Source of the DNA: Ceratopteris richardii
Taxonomy: Eukaryota > Streptophyta > Polypodiopsida > Polypodiales > Pteridaceae
Assembly: GCA_020310875.1 (NCBI GenBank)
Contig: CM035444.1
Location: 23,861,272-23,925,271, forward strand
Direction: 5' to 3'
Length of the DNA stretch: 64,000 nt
Shown: piece after piece, positions 38,901-52,656 of the stretch
How positions within the stretch are numbered: position 1 is the stretch's first letter
How the letters are laid out: each line of letters opens with the position of its first letter
Notes under the pieces: generated by a model
What the model was told of the DNA's origin: nothing
The model's input: only the letters and a program-made list of their open reading frames with translations
Databases searched by the model: none
Translations under genes and position numbers: made by a program

Positions 38901-39094
38901 TTGAGTAGTTTATTATTACAGAGATCGAAGAAAGTCCTCTTCATGATTCACCATTAGATACTGATACATCAACATCTGAAAAGAAATTAGAATCATTGTA
39001 CATGACAATGATGCTAATCTTCTTGATGAAGAGGATAATATTGTACATGATGATTCTACTAACGATGAAGACGAATTACCACAAATCGACATTA

Positions 39095-39310
39095 GTATAC
39101 ATGTGTGCATGTAGGCATGTATCTGTGATGTGTATATATGTATATGTGTATATATGTATATGTCTATATGTGTAAATGTGTACATGTAAATATGTATGCA
39201 TGTATATGTATACATGTGTGCATGTGGGCATGTATATGTGATGCATATGTATCTACTTCATCATTTTATATTTATGTATGTGTATCTACATGATGTGTAT
39301 GTATCTTTAT
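39095..39310. repeat. TATG/TGTG microsatellite after TNP2 copy B
   Basis: GTATACATGTGTGCATG-type units, comparable to the repeat after TNP2 in copy A (6360-6450). Confidence 0.8.
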
Positions 39311-39465
39311 ATATATTATGGTCCTCGTTGATTCGAGTAGCTATATATAGAGGCATAACATTGCAAGGGGAGACATCTCTCTACTAGGTGGTGGGAGGAA
39401 TAGATGCAATGTATACATATACTTCAACCATATTGAAAAAAGGCTGGATTAGGGTTTTTGAATTA

Positions 39466-39554
<89 letters not shown>

Positions 39555-39590
39555 CACACACACATATATATACATACATACATACATACA
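39311..39590. repeat. Short unique stretch and TA microsatellite before Copia-3
   Basis: About 150 bp of unique sequence without a gene, then a TA tract (39469-39551) and CATA units up to the Copia-3 LTR. Confidence 0.8.
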
Positions 39591-39899
39591 TGTTATCTTT
39601 AGTGTCCATGTGAAAGGACAAATGGCCACTAGACACTTCTTTGTATATGTTCTTTAATAAAACATATAGTGGCCTGGTTAGTCACAGACTGTAAGTTCAA
39701 CCACATTTGTAATACCTAAGAAGTCTATCTTTGTGCTCTCTTTGTACTATGTTTTTCCTGCGTATTCTGCAACCTCTATGTGGAGTACTATGTGCGGCCC
39801 TAGGAGCTCAATTGCCTACTCCGAGGATATCGTCGTGAAGCTCTCGAGAAGGAGAGCGCACTGTGCTGCATCGCCATTGAATTACTTCACTAGTATCAG
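39591..39899 (+). repeat. 5' LTR of Copia-3
   Basis: 309 bp. A polyadenylation-like region (TTCTTTAATAAAACATATAG) lies near 39652. Only this copy is in the window. Confidence 0.85.
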
Positions 39900-42800
39900 A
39901 GCATTTTGAGGCAAAAACTTTGTTCCTTTTGTGCGAGCAAAGCAAACCCCCCCCCCCCGGATTTCTCCAAGGTTTACGACTAAGGCAGCGACCAAGGCAT
40001 AGAACTTGGCATACCTTGTCATCCGAGTCACCGAAGTCACCGTTGGTGCCGTTGGTTGCACGCGAGGGAGGACCTCAACGATCAGGGAAGATAGAGGTTC
40101 CCAGTACTTGTCGGGAGGTCACCCATCTCAGTACTGTTCCCCTGGAGCTCGCTTAACCGTGGCAATCTCTTGCCATTAATCTACACTCTTGTGGTGTCTG
40201 AAGAAGTGGAAAGACTAAGGTTAACATTACCTTGAACATGTTTTGGTCCCTCAAAGCTTCATTCTTTGCTTTCAAAGCTTGTTTTTGAAGCATATTTGGG
40301 GTGTCTTTTGGAGCAATTTTGGAGTACTTTTGCACATAGTTCTCTTCATACAGGTCCAAGAACATCAAGAAGAGTGTTCTTTGTTCTTCTCTGACAACAA
40401 ATATCAACCTTTGGGGCTGTGTTTTCAGCCACACTCATAAAACTATAGGTTTCTCGAAAGGTTTCGAGTTTTCATGGGAGCAACCGCTGCAAATTTATGT
40501 AGGTTTTTGGGCCTAAAACATTAGAGGTGACAAACACTTGCAGGTGTCGTTGGCTAGTTTTTGGGTTGTGCATTCAGCCTTTTAGTGTCATTTTACTACA
40601 TATATTGAGCACATACACACCATGTATGCTTCTGTGGATACTGCTTATGTACATCCATGTGGTCATTGATATAGTGGTTATGTTTTTGCATAAAGCCTTT
40701 TATGTTTGAAAAAGAGGGTGGTGGTGAGGTTTTCTTGATTGGGAGACACCCAGATGTCAGGGTCTCTTTGATGACGCAGGTGGAAGACTTACCCAGCCTC
40801 GCCATAGGAGATGTATGATAGTTGTTCATAGGTGCTTGATAAGCCTAGTTGGCTTCTATTGGGTAACTGATTATATGCAGTGGATTCAGTGATTCACTAT
40901 GCAGGTAAACATGTCAATACTTGCAGTTTTATGATATTTTGACACTAGTCATATGCTCATTTTGCAGAGGATGCTCTAGAAAAAATTTTCCAGATTTCTA
41001 GTTTAGTCAACTATACAGCGGTTGATTTACTCCTTGATACACTTATTTGTTTGTGTTTGGACTCTTCTAGCTCCATTATCATTCTATTCAGTTCTCTACC
41101 ATCATGGCATCAGAGGTCTCTGGCACATTTGGTGGATCAAGGTCTAGTGCTAGTGTTCCGAGGAGGAGCTATAACTTACAGGGCAAAGACCACTTTGAGA
41201 TCCGAAAATTTGATGGCACAAACTTTGCTCTATGGAAGAATCAAATTAAAGATGTGTTGATTCAAAGGAGGCAATGGAAGCCAGTAAATGGGATTTCAAA
41301 GAAGCTTGTTGACATGGATGAAGATGATTGAGATGAGTTGGATTAAATGGCTAGGTCTACCATTTGCTTGCACCTAGCAGATAATGTGTACTTTACAGTA
41401 TTAGACTGTGAAAGTGTAGAAGAGATTTGGAAGAACTTATGCAATACATATGAAAAAGAGACGGCATCAAATAAAGTGTATCTGCTGAGAAAATTATATG
41501 ACCTTCATATGAAGGACACAATTAGTGTTGCTGCTCATCTGAATGGGTTTGATGCTATATTCTCCCAATTAGAGGCTCAAAAAATGGATATGGATAATGA
41601 AAATGAAAGCATTATTGTTGTTATGCACCCTGCCATAATCATGGGATACGTTTTGCACAGCTATTAGCAATAGTGCACCTGGTGGTAAACTCGTCTATGA
41701 TGACATATGTGGAGCACTCTTGACTGAAGAGATTCATAGAAAATATATGGTTGGCACTTAGAGTGGAGATGCATATAATGTTTGTGATTCTTACCAAGGA
41801 AAGAATCACCAACGTGGCAGGAGCAAGAACAAGGAAAAGAATGGTCAACGGAATAAGAGTAGAAGTAAATCAAGGAAGAGGGATATCTAATGCCATTATT
41901 GTCATAAGAAAGAACATATGAAGAAAGACTATTATGCATTAAAGAATGCTAAAGGTAAAGGACAGAATGTTGATGGGCATGCTAAACAGTTACCTACACC
42001 ATCTACTTCGACTGTGAAGATTGAAGAAATTAATGCTATTTCTGATAATGCTGATGTGTTGGAACTTGATAGTACTATGCCAATTGAGGCGCTTATGGAT
42101 GATTCTCTTTCCCACATGTGGCTACTAGATTTTGGTGCTTCTTTCCATGTGACACCACATAGAGAATGGTTCTCTAATTATGCAGCACAGTCTCTTGGTA
42201 CCGTGAGACTTGGGGACTCTTACCAGTGTGATGTTGTGGGGATTGGAGATGTGATTGTGCAGTTCATTGATGGTTCAAAATTTACTATGCATAATGTATG
42301 CCATGTACCTCAGTTATCACGTAGTTTGATGTCAGTTGGTCAACTTGATGACCTTGATTACAAGGTGGTCTTCTATGCTCATTACTTTCGTGTATCAAAA
42401 GGCAATATAGTTATTGCAAAAGGAAGCAAAGTTGGCTCATTTTATCCTTTATTTGTATCACAAAAAGAATACTTCTTGGTTGTTACTGAACAGCCTATGG
42501 CTTGTATTTGGCATGGTCATTTGGGCCATAATCTTGTAGTGAAATGGAAAATTTTTCTCATTCTGGCTACTTACCTGTGTTATCTTTCTCTGATTTTGTG
42601 AGCATTGTCAATATGGAAAGCAAGCCAGAAATGTGCATAGAATGCACATTGCCTCTTCAATTTAGCATTTAGATCTCATTCATATAGATGTGTGTAGTCC
42701 TATGTCCATTAGGTCCTTAGGTGGTTCTCTTTACTTTGTTGCTTTCATAGATGATGCTACTAGAAAAGTCTGGGTATAAATCAAAGGATAAAGTATTCCC

Positions 42801-44304
42801 TACTTTCAAAAAATGGCTTGCTTCAGTCGAGACTAAAAAATAGATATGTTCCAGGTTTAGATTTTGTTATGCTAACATATGCCAGTGAGCCTTCTTGCTA
42901 CAAAGAGGCTATGCAGAGAGAGGATCATGTCAAGTGGGAGTGTGCCATGAAGGGTGAGCTGGATTCTATTCACAAGAATGGTACTTGGGATTTAGTACCT
43001 TTGCCAAAGGGCAGGAAAGCTTTACCATGTAAATGGGTATATAAGCTAAAATTCACATCAAATAGTGCTTCTCTAAAATATAAAGCATGACTTGTTGCAA
43101 AGGGTTTAAAACAATAACATGGTGTCGATTTTGAGGAAATCTTCTCTCCAGTGGTCAAGATGACTACTTTGCACATGTTGCTGGATTTGTTGCAATGGAG
43201 GACTTAGAGCTAATCCAAATATTGGATGTGAAAACTACTTTCTTGCATGGAGATCTTACAGATGAGATCCATATGGAACAACCAAAGGGTTATGTAGTTC
43301 CTGGCAAGGAAAGTCTAGTTTGTAAGCTCAAGAAGAGATTGTTTGGACTTAAACAGTCTCCTACACAATGGTACCAAAAGTTTGATGCTTTTATGAAGTC
43401 CCAAGGCTATTCTCAAAGCAACGTGGATCATTGTCTCTACACAAAGAGATGCTCAAATAGCAGCTTGATATGCTTGATACTTTATGTCGATGATATGTTG
43501 ATTGCTCGGAAGTCCTCCTATGACCTGTCAATTCTCAAAAGGAAGTTGAGTCAAACATTTGATATGAAGGATTTGGGGGATGCCAAACATATTCTTGGCA
43601 TGCACATTACTCGTGATAGGAGTAAAAGATGCATATACTTGTCTCAAAGTGAGTACATATCCAAAGTACTTCACAGGTTCAATATGCGGGGTGGAAAAGC
43701 ATTGAGTACACCTTTACCCACATGTGAAATTGAGCAAGGATGATTGCCCCAAATCAGATGAAGAAAAGGAATTCATGACCAAAATTCCCTATCAGTCTGC
43801 CGTTGGTAGTCTCATGTATGCTATGGTAGCTACCAGACCAGACATTGCATTTGCAGTGGGAGTTGTGAGCAGATATATGTTTAATCCTAGCAAGAAACAT
43901 TGGGAAGTGGTCAAGATGATTTTGAGATATCCGAGTGGCACTAAGGACAAGTGTCTATGCTTAGGTAGAGGAAACGCATCCATTATTGATTACACAGATT
44001 TTGACTATGTTGGTTGTGTAGACAATCGTAAGTCTACATCAGGGTACATTTTTCATTTTGCTAGAGGTGCTATCTCTAGAGATCTTGTCTTCAAGAATGT
44101 ACAGTTGTTTCCACCATAGAAGCAGAGTATGTTGCAACACACGAGGCATGTAAGGAATCATTGTGGCTTTCTCATCTTGCTTGTGATATGGGTTTACCTC
44201 AGCATGTACCTCGTTTGCTCAGTGACAGTTAGAGTGCCATTGCTTTAGCTAAGAATCTAGTCTATCATGCAAAGACCAAAAACAATGAGGTGAGGTATCA
44301 CTTC
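39591..44304 (+). mobile_element. Copia-3: Ty1/copia element, broken, cut off by the gypsy element
   Basis: A 309-bp LTR (39591-39899, TGTTATC...TTACTTCA) is followed by a Met-tRNA primer-binding site (TAGTATCAGAGC). After a leader of about 1.2 kb come gag (41104-41900, with the N-terminal block KFDGTNFALWKNQIKDVL), a protease part (about 42100-42330), a shortened integrase region (about 42600-42780), reverse transcriptase (about 42900-43700, with LYVDDMLIA) and RNase H (about 43790-44304). It ends at the first base of the gypsy LTR, so the rest and its 3' LTR lie beyond the window. About ten breaks. Older than the gypsy element inserted in it. Confidence 0.9.
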
Positions 44305-45177
44305 TGTGTACCTAAGTCATGAAGCCTTAGTGACTTGTGTCGATGAGACTAAATCTCAATTGCCCCACAAGTGCATATAGTGGTGGATCGATACACGTTC
44401 AATTATCAATCTGAGGAACCATATGAACCAAGTGTATGAAGACATGTGTGCACATGATGGAAAGTGAAGTGACTGAGCTACAATGCATGTGAAAAGACTT
44501 AACTACCTCTTCAACTCACTAATCCTCTAAAAATGCATGCCACGATACCATTTACGATAGTAATCACAAATTTGAACTTTTCTCGCAACTCTGAACGTTG
44601 AATATGGCCAGTAGTGGGTTCATTTCGAAGCTCTCGATGAGACGCATCTATTAAATGTATTTTTACTCAAACAGAAACACTTCAAGTTATGAGCAAAATA
44701 GTGAATGGTGGGAAGCACCAACACTTGCTCCACAACTCGCAATGGCTCACACACACACGCTACAACAGTCCAAAAATGATGGGAAGGGATAGATAAAAAT
44801 CCTACACACACATTCTAAGCATTACACACACAAAATTTCATGGAGAAGGAAGAAATCAGCAGGAAAGAAGCAAATTCGAAATTCTTCTTCAATTCTCACA
44901 ATGGCAAAAAGTTTTCTTACAAGAGCCACAAAGTGACTTATATACATGTGCCCTAAAAATGGTCCTTTCACACAAGAGACCGACACTTTTATTGACTAAC
45001 TCTAATTTTCTATGATTTTACAATAGTTACAATGAAATGGCTTATGCATCTAGAGGACTCCTCTAGTGCATTTAAATAGTTTTGAGGGAATTTCATAGGA
45101 TTTTGAAGAAGAAGACATATGCTCATTAATTTGAAAATTTTGGGGGCTCCTTTTCTATTCCTCTTTTCTTTGCAACA
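44305..45177 (-). repeat. 3' LTR of the Athila/Tat-like element
   Basis: 873 bp from TGTGTACC to TTTGCAACA on the plus strand. The pyrimidine stretch CTCTCCCCCTCTTTATCTC directly after it is the polypurine tract of the minus-strand element. Confidence 0.8.
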
Positions 45178-45698
45178 CTCTCCCCCTCTTTATCTCTGTC
45201 GTCCCTTGATAGGCTTTGCTTTTTGTCTGTAGCTTGTCTATAGCTCCTGAATGCACGCACCCAATGGTTGAAGAAGGGATGAGGATTGTTAGACAATTTG
45301 TTACTTTATCCAATATAAGTCCTTTGCTTCTATAATCCCCTTGGTATTTCGTACATTCATAAATCTGGGTTGTTGTGTTAAGTCGGGCTACCACACACCC
45401 CACCACTGGCTAAGAATGTGATACTCTTAGTCACCCTCTTCAACTTTTTAGCCTCTGCCTCTTTCTAACTTTTGGTCTTTTGATATGTCTTTGTTTTCAC
45501 ACATCTGACCATGTTGTATTGTCTGGAGTCTGTTTACTTTTTTCCACCATACGCACCTTGCGGATGAGGAAGTTTTGTGCAACTTCCCTTAAAAGGTCCT
45601 GGATGTTGTTATTTATTTCCACTCTTTAGGACCTGGTCCTTTTGAATTGTAGCCTGATGCGTGCCCCTACGGGGCTTTGCGCAGTGGGTGGTTTTGTC

Positions 45699-47270
45699 TT
45701 AGTGAGCTACTTTATTCTTTGATCTTATTCTTCTTCTCTTTTTGCTTGACTCTCCCTTCGCTACTTTTACTCCCTTCTTCTTCCTTGGAACTATGGCTAA
45801 CTTAGCATACTTAGCCATCTCCAAAGATGGGGGCATCTCTTTCAAATGTTCCCGGATACCTAATACATGATAGATAAGTATTCTCAGTGCAACACTTCTG
45901 TTCAAGAACTTTTTATGGTTCCACTGCTTCTTAGCTTCGAAAAGATGCTCTTGGATGTATGGCATCATGTTCACTTGATTACCGATCTGTTTAATAGCAT
46001 GAGATAGCATTTGCACTATGATTTTCTGCAATGTTGTGTATCAATGCATATTTGGAAAGCAAAAATGTTGATGAATTAGATGGACTTCTTCCTCTATATC
46101 TATACAATTGATAGTTGTGAATTTCCATGTCTTGGTTCCTCAGCTTTCATCTTTCAAAACCATGTTTCCATCCTTTTCCCAATCGAAAGCTTCTTTGATT
46201 AATTCATGAGTGAATCGGATGATTACCCATTCTCCTTCTGCATCCAAAACTCTTGCTTCCGACACTCATGGATCATGTAAAGCCGGTTGGAGGGTATTCA
46301 TCACTTGAGTACATCTTTGGAAGTTTGGTTTGTAGATTGGTAGTTTGAAGTATTTCTAAATACCTGCCTTCGTCATTATATCTATTGTTGATGGGAGTTC
46401 ATGTACGACTTGGAAATCTTGAGACATGACTGGGAACAGATGGTCAGTGTTCATATTCTTTATTGTCACTAAGAAAAGATAATCCCCAGCGGATTGATCC
46501 TCTCGAAACCAATGGCCTTTGGCTTTTGTCACACTCTGTAATGGGAACTCTAGCACCTCTTCTTGAATAGTTGCTTCGAAATCCTCAGAAGCCATCTGCA
46601 CTGTAATAGAGAGAAAATCAGCTTCTAATAGAAATCAAGTCATGTGTTATGTGTGGCTTAGTGATATGTCGTTTATTGCATCACTCCATTTCCCCTTGCT
46701 TAAGTAAGTAAGGCCTCTTACCACACCTATTTTGATTTTTAATCCTGAAAGAAAACAAAAATTAGATTTAGTCGAAGCATTTATTTATTTACACTATAAG
46801 TTCATTCCTATGGAAGTAGAATCTAAGACCTATTTCCATGATGGAAATGTGTACCACTAATTTTGTCGAGAAGGTAATGTGCCGAATGCATGGCCTTGTA
46901 ATGCGGCCTTGTTATGCATAGTTTAGGTGCATTGGTCTCTTCATGAGTGCAAGTGGAATCTTGTTGAGTAGGTTGTTCTTGTCCTGGTTGCCTCTTGGGT
47001 CTCCATATCCATTTTGTAGTTGGTGTTCGAGGTATTTGGTTCCATCATTCTGGTCGTTCTCTTGTCCTTGTTGCCTTCTTTTGTGAAGTCTTATTGGTTG
47101 ATGTCGTGTTCCTTTTGTGATTGTGCTGATTCCTTTTGGCCCTCCTTGTTTCCCTTTGCCGACATAATATTTCCTTGAGCTTGTCTAGATCTTGGTTAGC
47201 AGCTTGTCTGCCTTCTTTGGGATCCACATACATCGTTGTGTCTTTTGGGCTGCTACTAGTGATTTTGGAA
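45699..47270 (-). other. Extra reading frames downstream of pol in the Athila/Tat-like element, part 1
   Basis: Three minus-strand frames of 76-110 codons (47275-47045, 46601-46356, 46031-45699), the last ending in a Lys/Arg-rich stretch (KKRRRIRSKNKVAH). No known domain. Athila elements often carry an additional frame here, sometimes called env-like; I see no clear membrane segments, so that label is not supported. Confidence 0.45.
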
Positions 47271-47275
47271 GCCAT

Positions 47276-48363
47276 TGTTGGGAGTGATGGTTGGATACAC
47301 TCAAGAGATTGAGTTGAAGCTGCTAAACCTGCTTTGCTCCAGCCCTCCTTTGCTTCAGATATACTTAGTACACAAGCTTAGCTTCCAAATGATACAAAGA
47401 AAGCATATATGTACTTTGCAAATGATGTGTAATGATCAAATCAAAACAGATAACTTTGCACTTCACAAATCCAAGAAAACTTGCTATTTTGGTATTGACA
47501 CTTGCTCAGTCTTTCACTCAGTGTGACCAGCACACTTACAATTGATCTAATTCCTTCTGGACATATTAAATTATCTTAACAAGCTACCATTTGCAAGTGG
47601 AATGAGATAAAATGATGGACTATACTTAGAGAAAGATGTTTAGCAAAAATATGTGTACCCCCGACTTTTTAGGAATTCTGCAGACACATACCAGTGTGCA
47701 CTTCGAGCGAGATTTCTCCGAGATTGCTTATCCAATTGACTTGAAACTTTGTAGGTGTATAGTAGACTTTGAGCTGAATCCAATGTGCTTTGAATCACTT
47801 GATTTGGTTCAGTAGATCCTGAGATATGCTCCTCACAAGTTGACAGACTTGGAGATGATGACTCAGAGAAAACAGAGATTATAAATGTGTATACTTCTAT
47901 TGATTGATGTAGTTGTACAATCTCATTAGCATGACAAGCATAGCTAAATGAGGTATTGTGGTGTAGGCTATGAAGTAGCACTCACACACAATGAGTTACA
48001 ATAATGAAATGCCTCGGGAAGTGAGCTGAAGTGAGTGACACACCCGCAACTTTTTACATCATCTTTTATAGATGTTTAGTGATCATTTGAATTTGAAATT
48101 CAAATCTAAGCTCCCTAGAATCTCTCCTCTAAAAGTAGGGAGATATTCTCTCCAATTATACCATCCAAATTTCACGACTCTAATCAAGTAGGTGTGATCA
48201 TTTTACATACCAAGTCATTTAGACTTTTACAAGAGATAAAATGGTAATAACACATAGGCAAGTGTTCCTATGGTTCTAGCTTCACATGGTGATATCTTTC
48301 AAGGGTTCCAAGCTAATCTTCCAAGGTTCCAAGCCAAGTGTGAAGGCTTGAAATGCACCAACA
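47276..48363 (-). repeat. 3' LTR of Copia-2
   Basis: 1088 bp, nearly identical to 52657-53746. Confidence 0.97.
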
Positions 48364-51300
48364 GCTCCCCCTCAAGCCAAGCACTTTGGCTTAAGTCTTT
48401 ATCTTTAGTCTTCAATCACATCCTGCAATCCAATCATAGATTTAAATCTGCATAGCTTGTTTCCATCCAATGCTTTGGTGAGTAAATTTGCACATTGCAT
48501 ATTAGTAGACACATATGTCAATTGAATCTCTTTGCTTAGTAACTTCTCTCTCACATAGTGGTAATGAACCTCTATGTGTTTTGTCCTAGCATGATATATT
48601 GGATTAGCTGCAAGGTGAAGAGAGCTTGTGTTATCTCCAAAGATGATTGGAGGCCTAGTGTATAGGCCTAGCTCTGTATACAAAAGTTTCAACCAGATAG
48701 CTTCTTGAGTGGCATTGGCAAGCCCTCTATACTCTGCTTCAGTGGATGACAATGCCACTGTAGGTTGCTTCTTGGCTGACCAAGAAATAGGTTTATCTCC
48801 TGCAAAACAAATGTAACCTGATGTGCTTCTCCTATCATCCTTGCATCCTGCCCAATCTGCATCTGAGTATACTTTAATGTCAATATCTGATGTATAAGGA
48901 AAGTACAAACCATGATTCTGAGTTCCTTTAAGATACTTCAAGATCTTCTTTGCTGCCTCTAGGTGAGGTACCCTTGGTTTGTGCATGAATTGGCTTAGCA
49001 CACTAACTCCATATGCTATGTCAATTCTTGTCAAGGTAGCATAATTCAAACTACCTACCATGCTTTGATATCCTGTGATGTCTTGGACTTCTTCCCCTTC
49101 ATGAGCACTTAGCTTTAGGTTGACCTCCATTGGAGTAGTAGATACTTTAGCATCCTGCAAGCCAAACTTCTTGACCATATCCTGTACATACTTCTTTTGA
49201 GTGATATATATACCTGAGTTGGTGTAGACTAACTCAAGACCTAAGAAGTACTTCAATAATCCAAGATCATTAATCTTGGATTCTTTCATCATCTGTCCTT
49301 TGATGTGTCTAATCCCATTGACATCATTACCTGTAATGATGATGTCATCAACATAAACACACAAGTAGATTACCTCTGTACTACTCCTCTTTATGAATAG
49401 AGAAGTGTCTGCTTTACTCATCACAAATCCTTGGTCTTGGAGGTAGGTTGTCAACCTGTAATTCCATGCTCTAGGTGCCTGCTTCAATCCATATAGAGCC
49501 TTCTTCAATTTACAAACATAATTTACCTTCTTGGGGTCTTCATAGCCAGGTGGTTGTGACATGTAGACTTCTTCAGATATCCATCCATTCAAGAAAGCAT
49601 TCTTGACATCTAATTGGTACATGTTCCAATTCTTGGATGCAGCTACACTCACCAATATTCTGATAGTTGGCATTTTGGCCACAGGAGAAAATGTCTCCTC
49701 ATAATCAATGCCTTGGGTTTGTGCAAAACCCTTGGCAACCAACCTAGCTTTGTACCTGTTTATTGTTCCATCAAAATTCCTCTTTAGCTTGTAGATCCAT
49801 CTGGATCCTATCACCTTCATAGTATCCTTCTTGGGTACCAAGTCCCAAGTATCACTCTCCTTGAGAGCTTCCATTTCTTCATCCATAGCTCCTTTCCATT
49901 CTGTCTTTGTGATTGCCTCTTCATAGGTACCTGGTTCTTCATTCAACAAATCCTTTGCAAGATATACAGAATGCTTGGTTACAAGAGAAGTATCATACCC
50001 ATATCTGATAGGCTTCTTACTTTCTCTCTGAGATCTCCTCATTGCTTGAGTTGAGGATTCTGGTATATCCTCTAGCTTCTTCATCTTCATTTTTCCTTTG
50101 GACTTCCATGCCTTGAATTCCTCAAGGTTAATTGTATCATCATCATCTGAGCTTGAGTCTTCTTTCTGGATTGGTTCCTCCTTGGTGAGCTTTGGGAAAT
50201 CTTCTTCCATATCATAGGGTAGACTAACCTTCCTGCATTCATTCTCATACCATGAGTCATTCTCATCAAAGATGACATCTCTGCTTACCTTGAAACCTTT
50301 GTTTGTTGGGTTGTAGAATCTGTATCCCTTTTGGTTCAAATCATAACCAATGAAGATACATTTTTCAGCTTTAAGGTCTAGCTTTCCCCTTACCTGTGAG
50401 GGAATATGCACATATGCTACACAACCAAAGATTTTGCAATGATCCAGAGAAGGCTTCTTACCATGCCAAGCTTTATATGGTGTCATGCCATCAAGTGATT
50501 TGGATGGCAACCTATTTATGAGATAGGTGGCAGCGGATACACCTTCTGCCCAAAGATAATTTGGCAACTTCTTTTCATTAAGCATAGACCTAGCTGTTTC
50601 TACTATGAGTCTATTCCTTCTTTCAGCTACCCCATTTTGTTCAGGTGAGTACCTTGTAGTTATCTCCCTCTTGATGCCTCTTTCCTGCAAGAAATCTTCA
50701 AACTCATTGGAGAAGTACTCTCCTCCTCCATCTGACCTTAGCCACTTCAAGCTTCTTCCTGTTTGGTTTTCAACAAGTGCAAGAGACCTCTTGAAACAAT
50801 TAAACACTTCATCTTTATGTTTCATAAAGTATAAGATGGTCCACCTGCTATAGCAATCAATGAAGGACACATAGTACCTTGAACCTGAAATGGAAGGATC
50901 CTTACTAGGTCCCCAAACATCTGTGTGTACCAAGTCTAGGTAGTCTTCATGCATGAACCCTTTCCTTGAATATGGCAACCTGTGAGACTTACCAAACTGA
51001 CATGCTCCACACTTATAAATCATGTGTTGCTTGGATACATTAGGTATCCCAAGCACACATTGATCCCTGCACATTTGCTTTAGGGTTCTTTCACCTATGT
51101 GCCCTAACCTCTTGTGCCATATTTCTAACTCTGAAAGTGTTTGATCCTTGTAATTATATAAAGCAATGTTCTTGGTGTCTTCTAGCTCAAAAGTAAACAA
51201 TCTACCTGATTTCTCCCCCTTGGCTATCCTTCTGAATCCATGTCTTGGGTCCTCCACATATGCTCCATGTTGAGTGAACCTGACCTGCAACCCTTTCTCC

Positions 51301-52656
51301 ACAATCTGACCAACACTCATTAGATTCTTGGTGATAGTTGGTACATAAAGTACCCTGCTCAATAGGTTCTGGTTACCATCACATGTCTTCACATTTCCAA
51401 TCTTAACAACAGAGTGTTTAGTATCATCACCTGTTTGTACCTGATGTTTGCCCTTGGGTTCTTCCAAGTCAGAGAGTAGTGCCACATTGCCAGCTACATG
51501 GTTAGAACATCCTGAGTCAATATAAAATAAATGATCATCATTTGTACCTGCCTTGGAGGTCATATTCATGATCAATAGGGAGTCATCTTGCTCCTCTGTG
51601 TAGTTGTTGTAATCCCTTCTATTTCTGAATCCACCTTGGTAGTTACCATTGTGGTTGTGGTTGTAATTGTTGTTGTATTGATTGTTGTATCCATTGTAGC
51701 CTTGGTGTTGGTTGAACTTGCCTCTCCCTTGAGAGTATCCACCTCTTGAGTAGCCTCTTCCTCTCTGATTCTTGTAGTTCTTGTAGCATTCATCTGTGGT
51801 ATGATTGGACAATCCACAAATGTTGCATGGTGATGAGTTGTAGGGTCTCCCCCTACCTGACTTACCTCCTCTGCCTCTTCCTCTCGAGGATCTACCTCTC
51901 CCTGCATAGTTTGCTTGGGAGGTAGAACTTTCTTCATCAACCTTCTTACTTTTACTTTATCTTTAACCTTCTTATCAGTATATAGAGCAGAGGGGTTGTT
52001 ACCTTTTGATTGATCTCCTGCCTTTGTAAACTTTGCTTCATGTGTGAATAGTTGGCCCACGAGTGTTGTGAGATCTGGGGTATGCATGTCCATATAGAGG
52101 TCCATTGCAGTGGTGAAACTTTCCCACTTATCATCTGCCTTGAGTCCATTTGTTACTTGCCTGACTATTTGCTCCTCTTCAATCTCCTCTCCAATGCTTG
52201 CTAATTGGTCTGCCACATCTTTAATCTTTGTCACATACTCTGAGACTGATTGCTTGGGCTGCTTCCTAAGGGTTGTGAATTCAATCCAGAGTTGATTCTT
52301 CCTGGCCCTTGTGTTGGAAGAGAAATATGTTGACAGAGTTTCCCAAGTCTCTTGGGAAGTCTTACAGTTCCTTATATGAGGTAAAAGGAAATCAGACATA
52401 GAGTTAAGAAGGTAAGACCTTGCCAAAGCATCCTTTGCACACCATTGGTTGAGTCTCTCTTGTTCATCCTTGGTGGGTAGTCCTCTAGCTTTGAATGAGG
52501 GCAGTTCCTCATCTCCTGATATGTATCCAAATAAGCTTCTTCCTTGTAGATAGGTCTTCATTCTCAATGACCAAGCTTGGTAATTGTTCCTGTCCAATTT
52601 GTCAATGAATGAAGGAAAACCATCTCCCATGTTTACCTTATTTGCTCTGATACCAC

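Noticed and set aside
45699-46031. Calling the 3' frames of the gypsy element an envelope gene
   Set aside because: No signal peptide or membrane segment is visible, so position alone is not enough.
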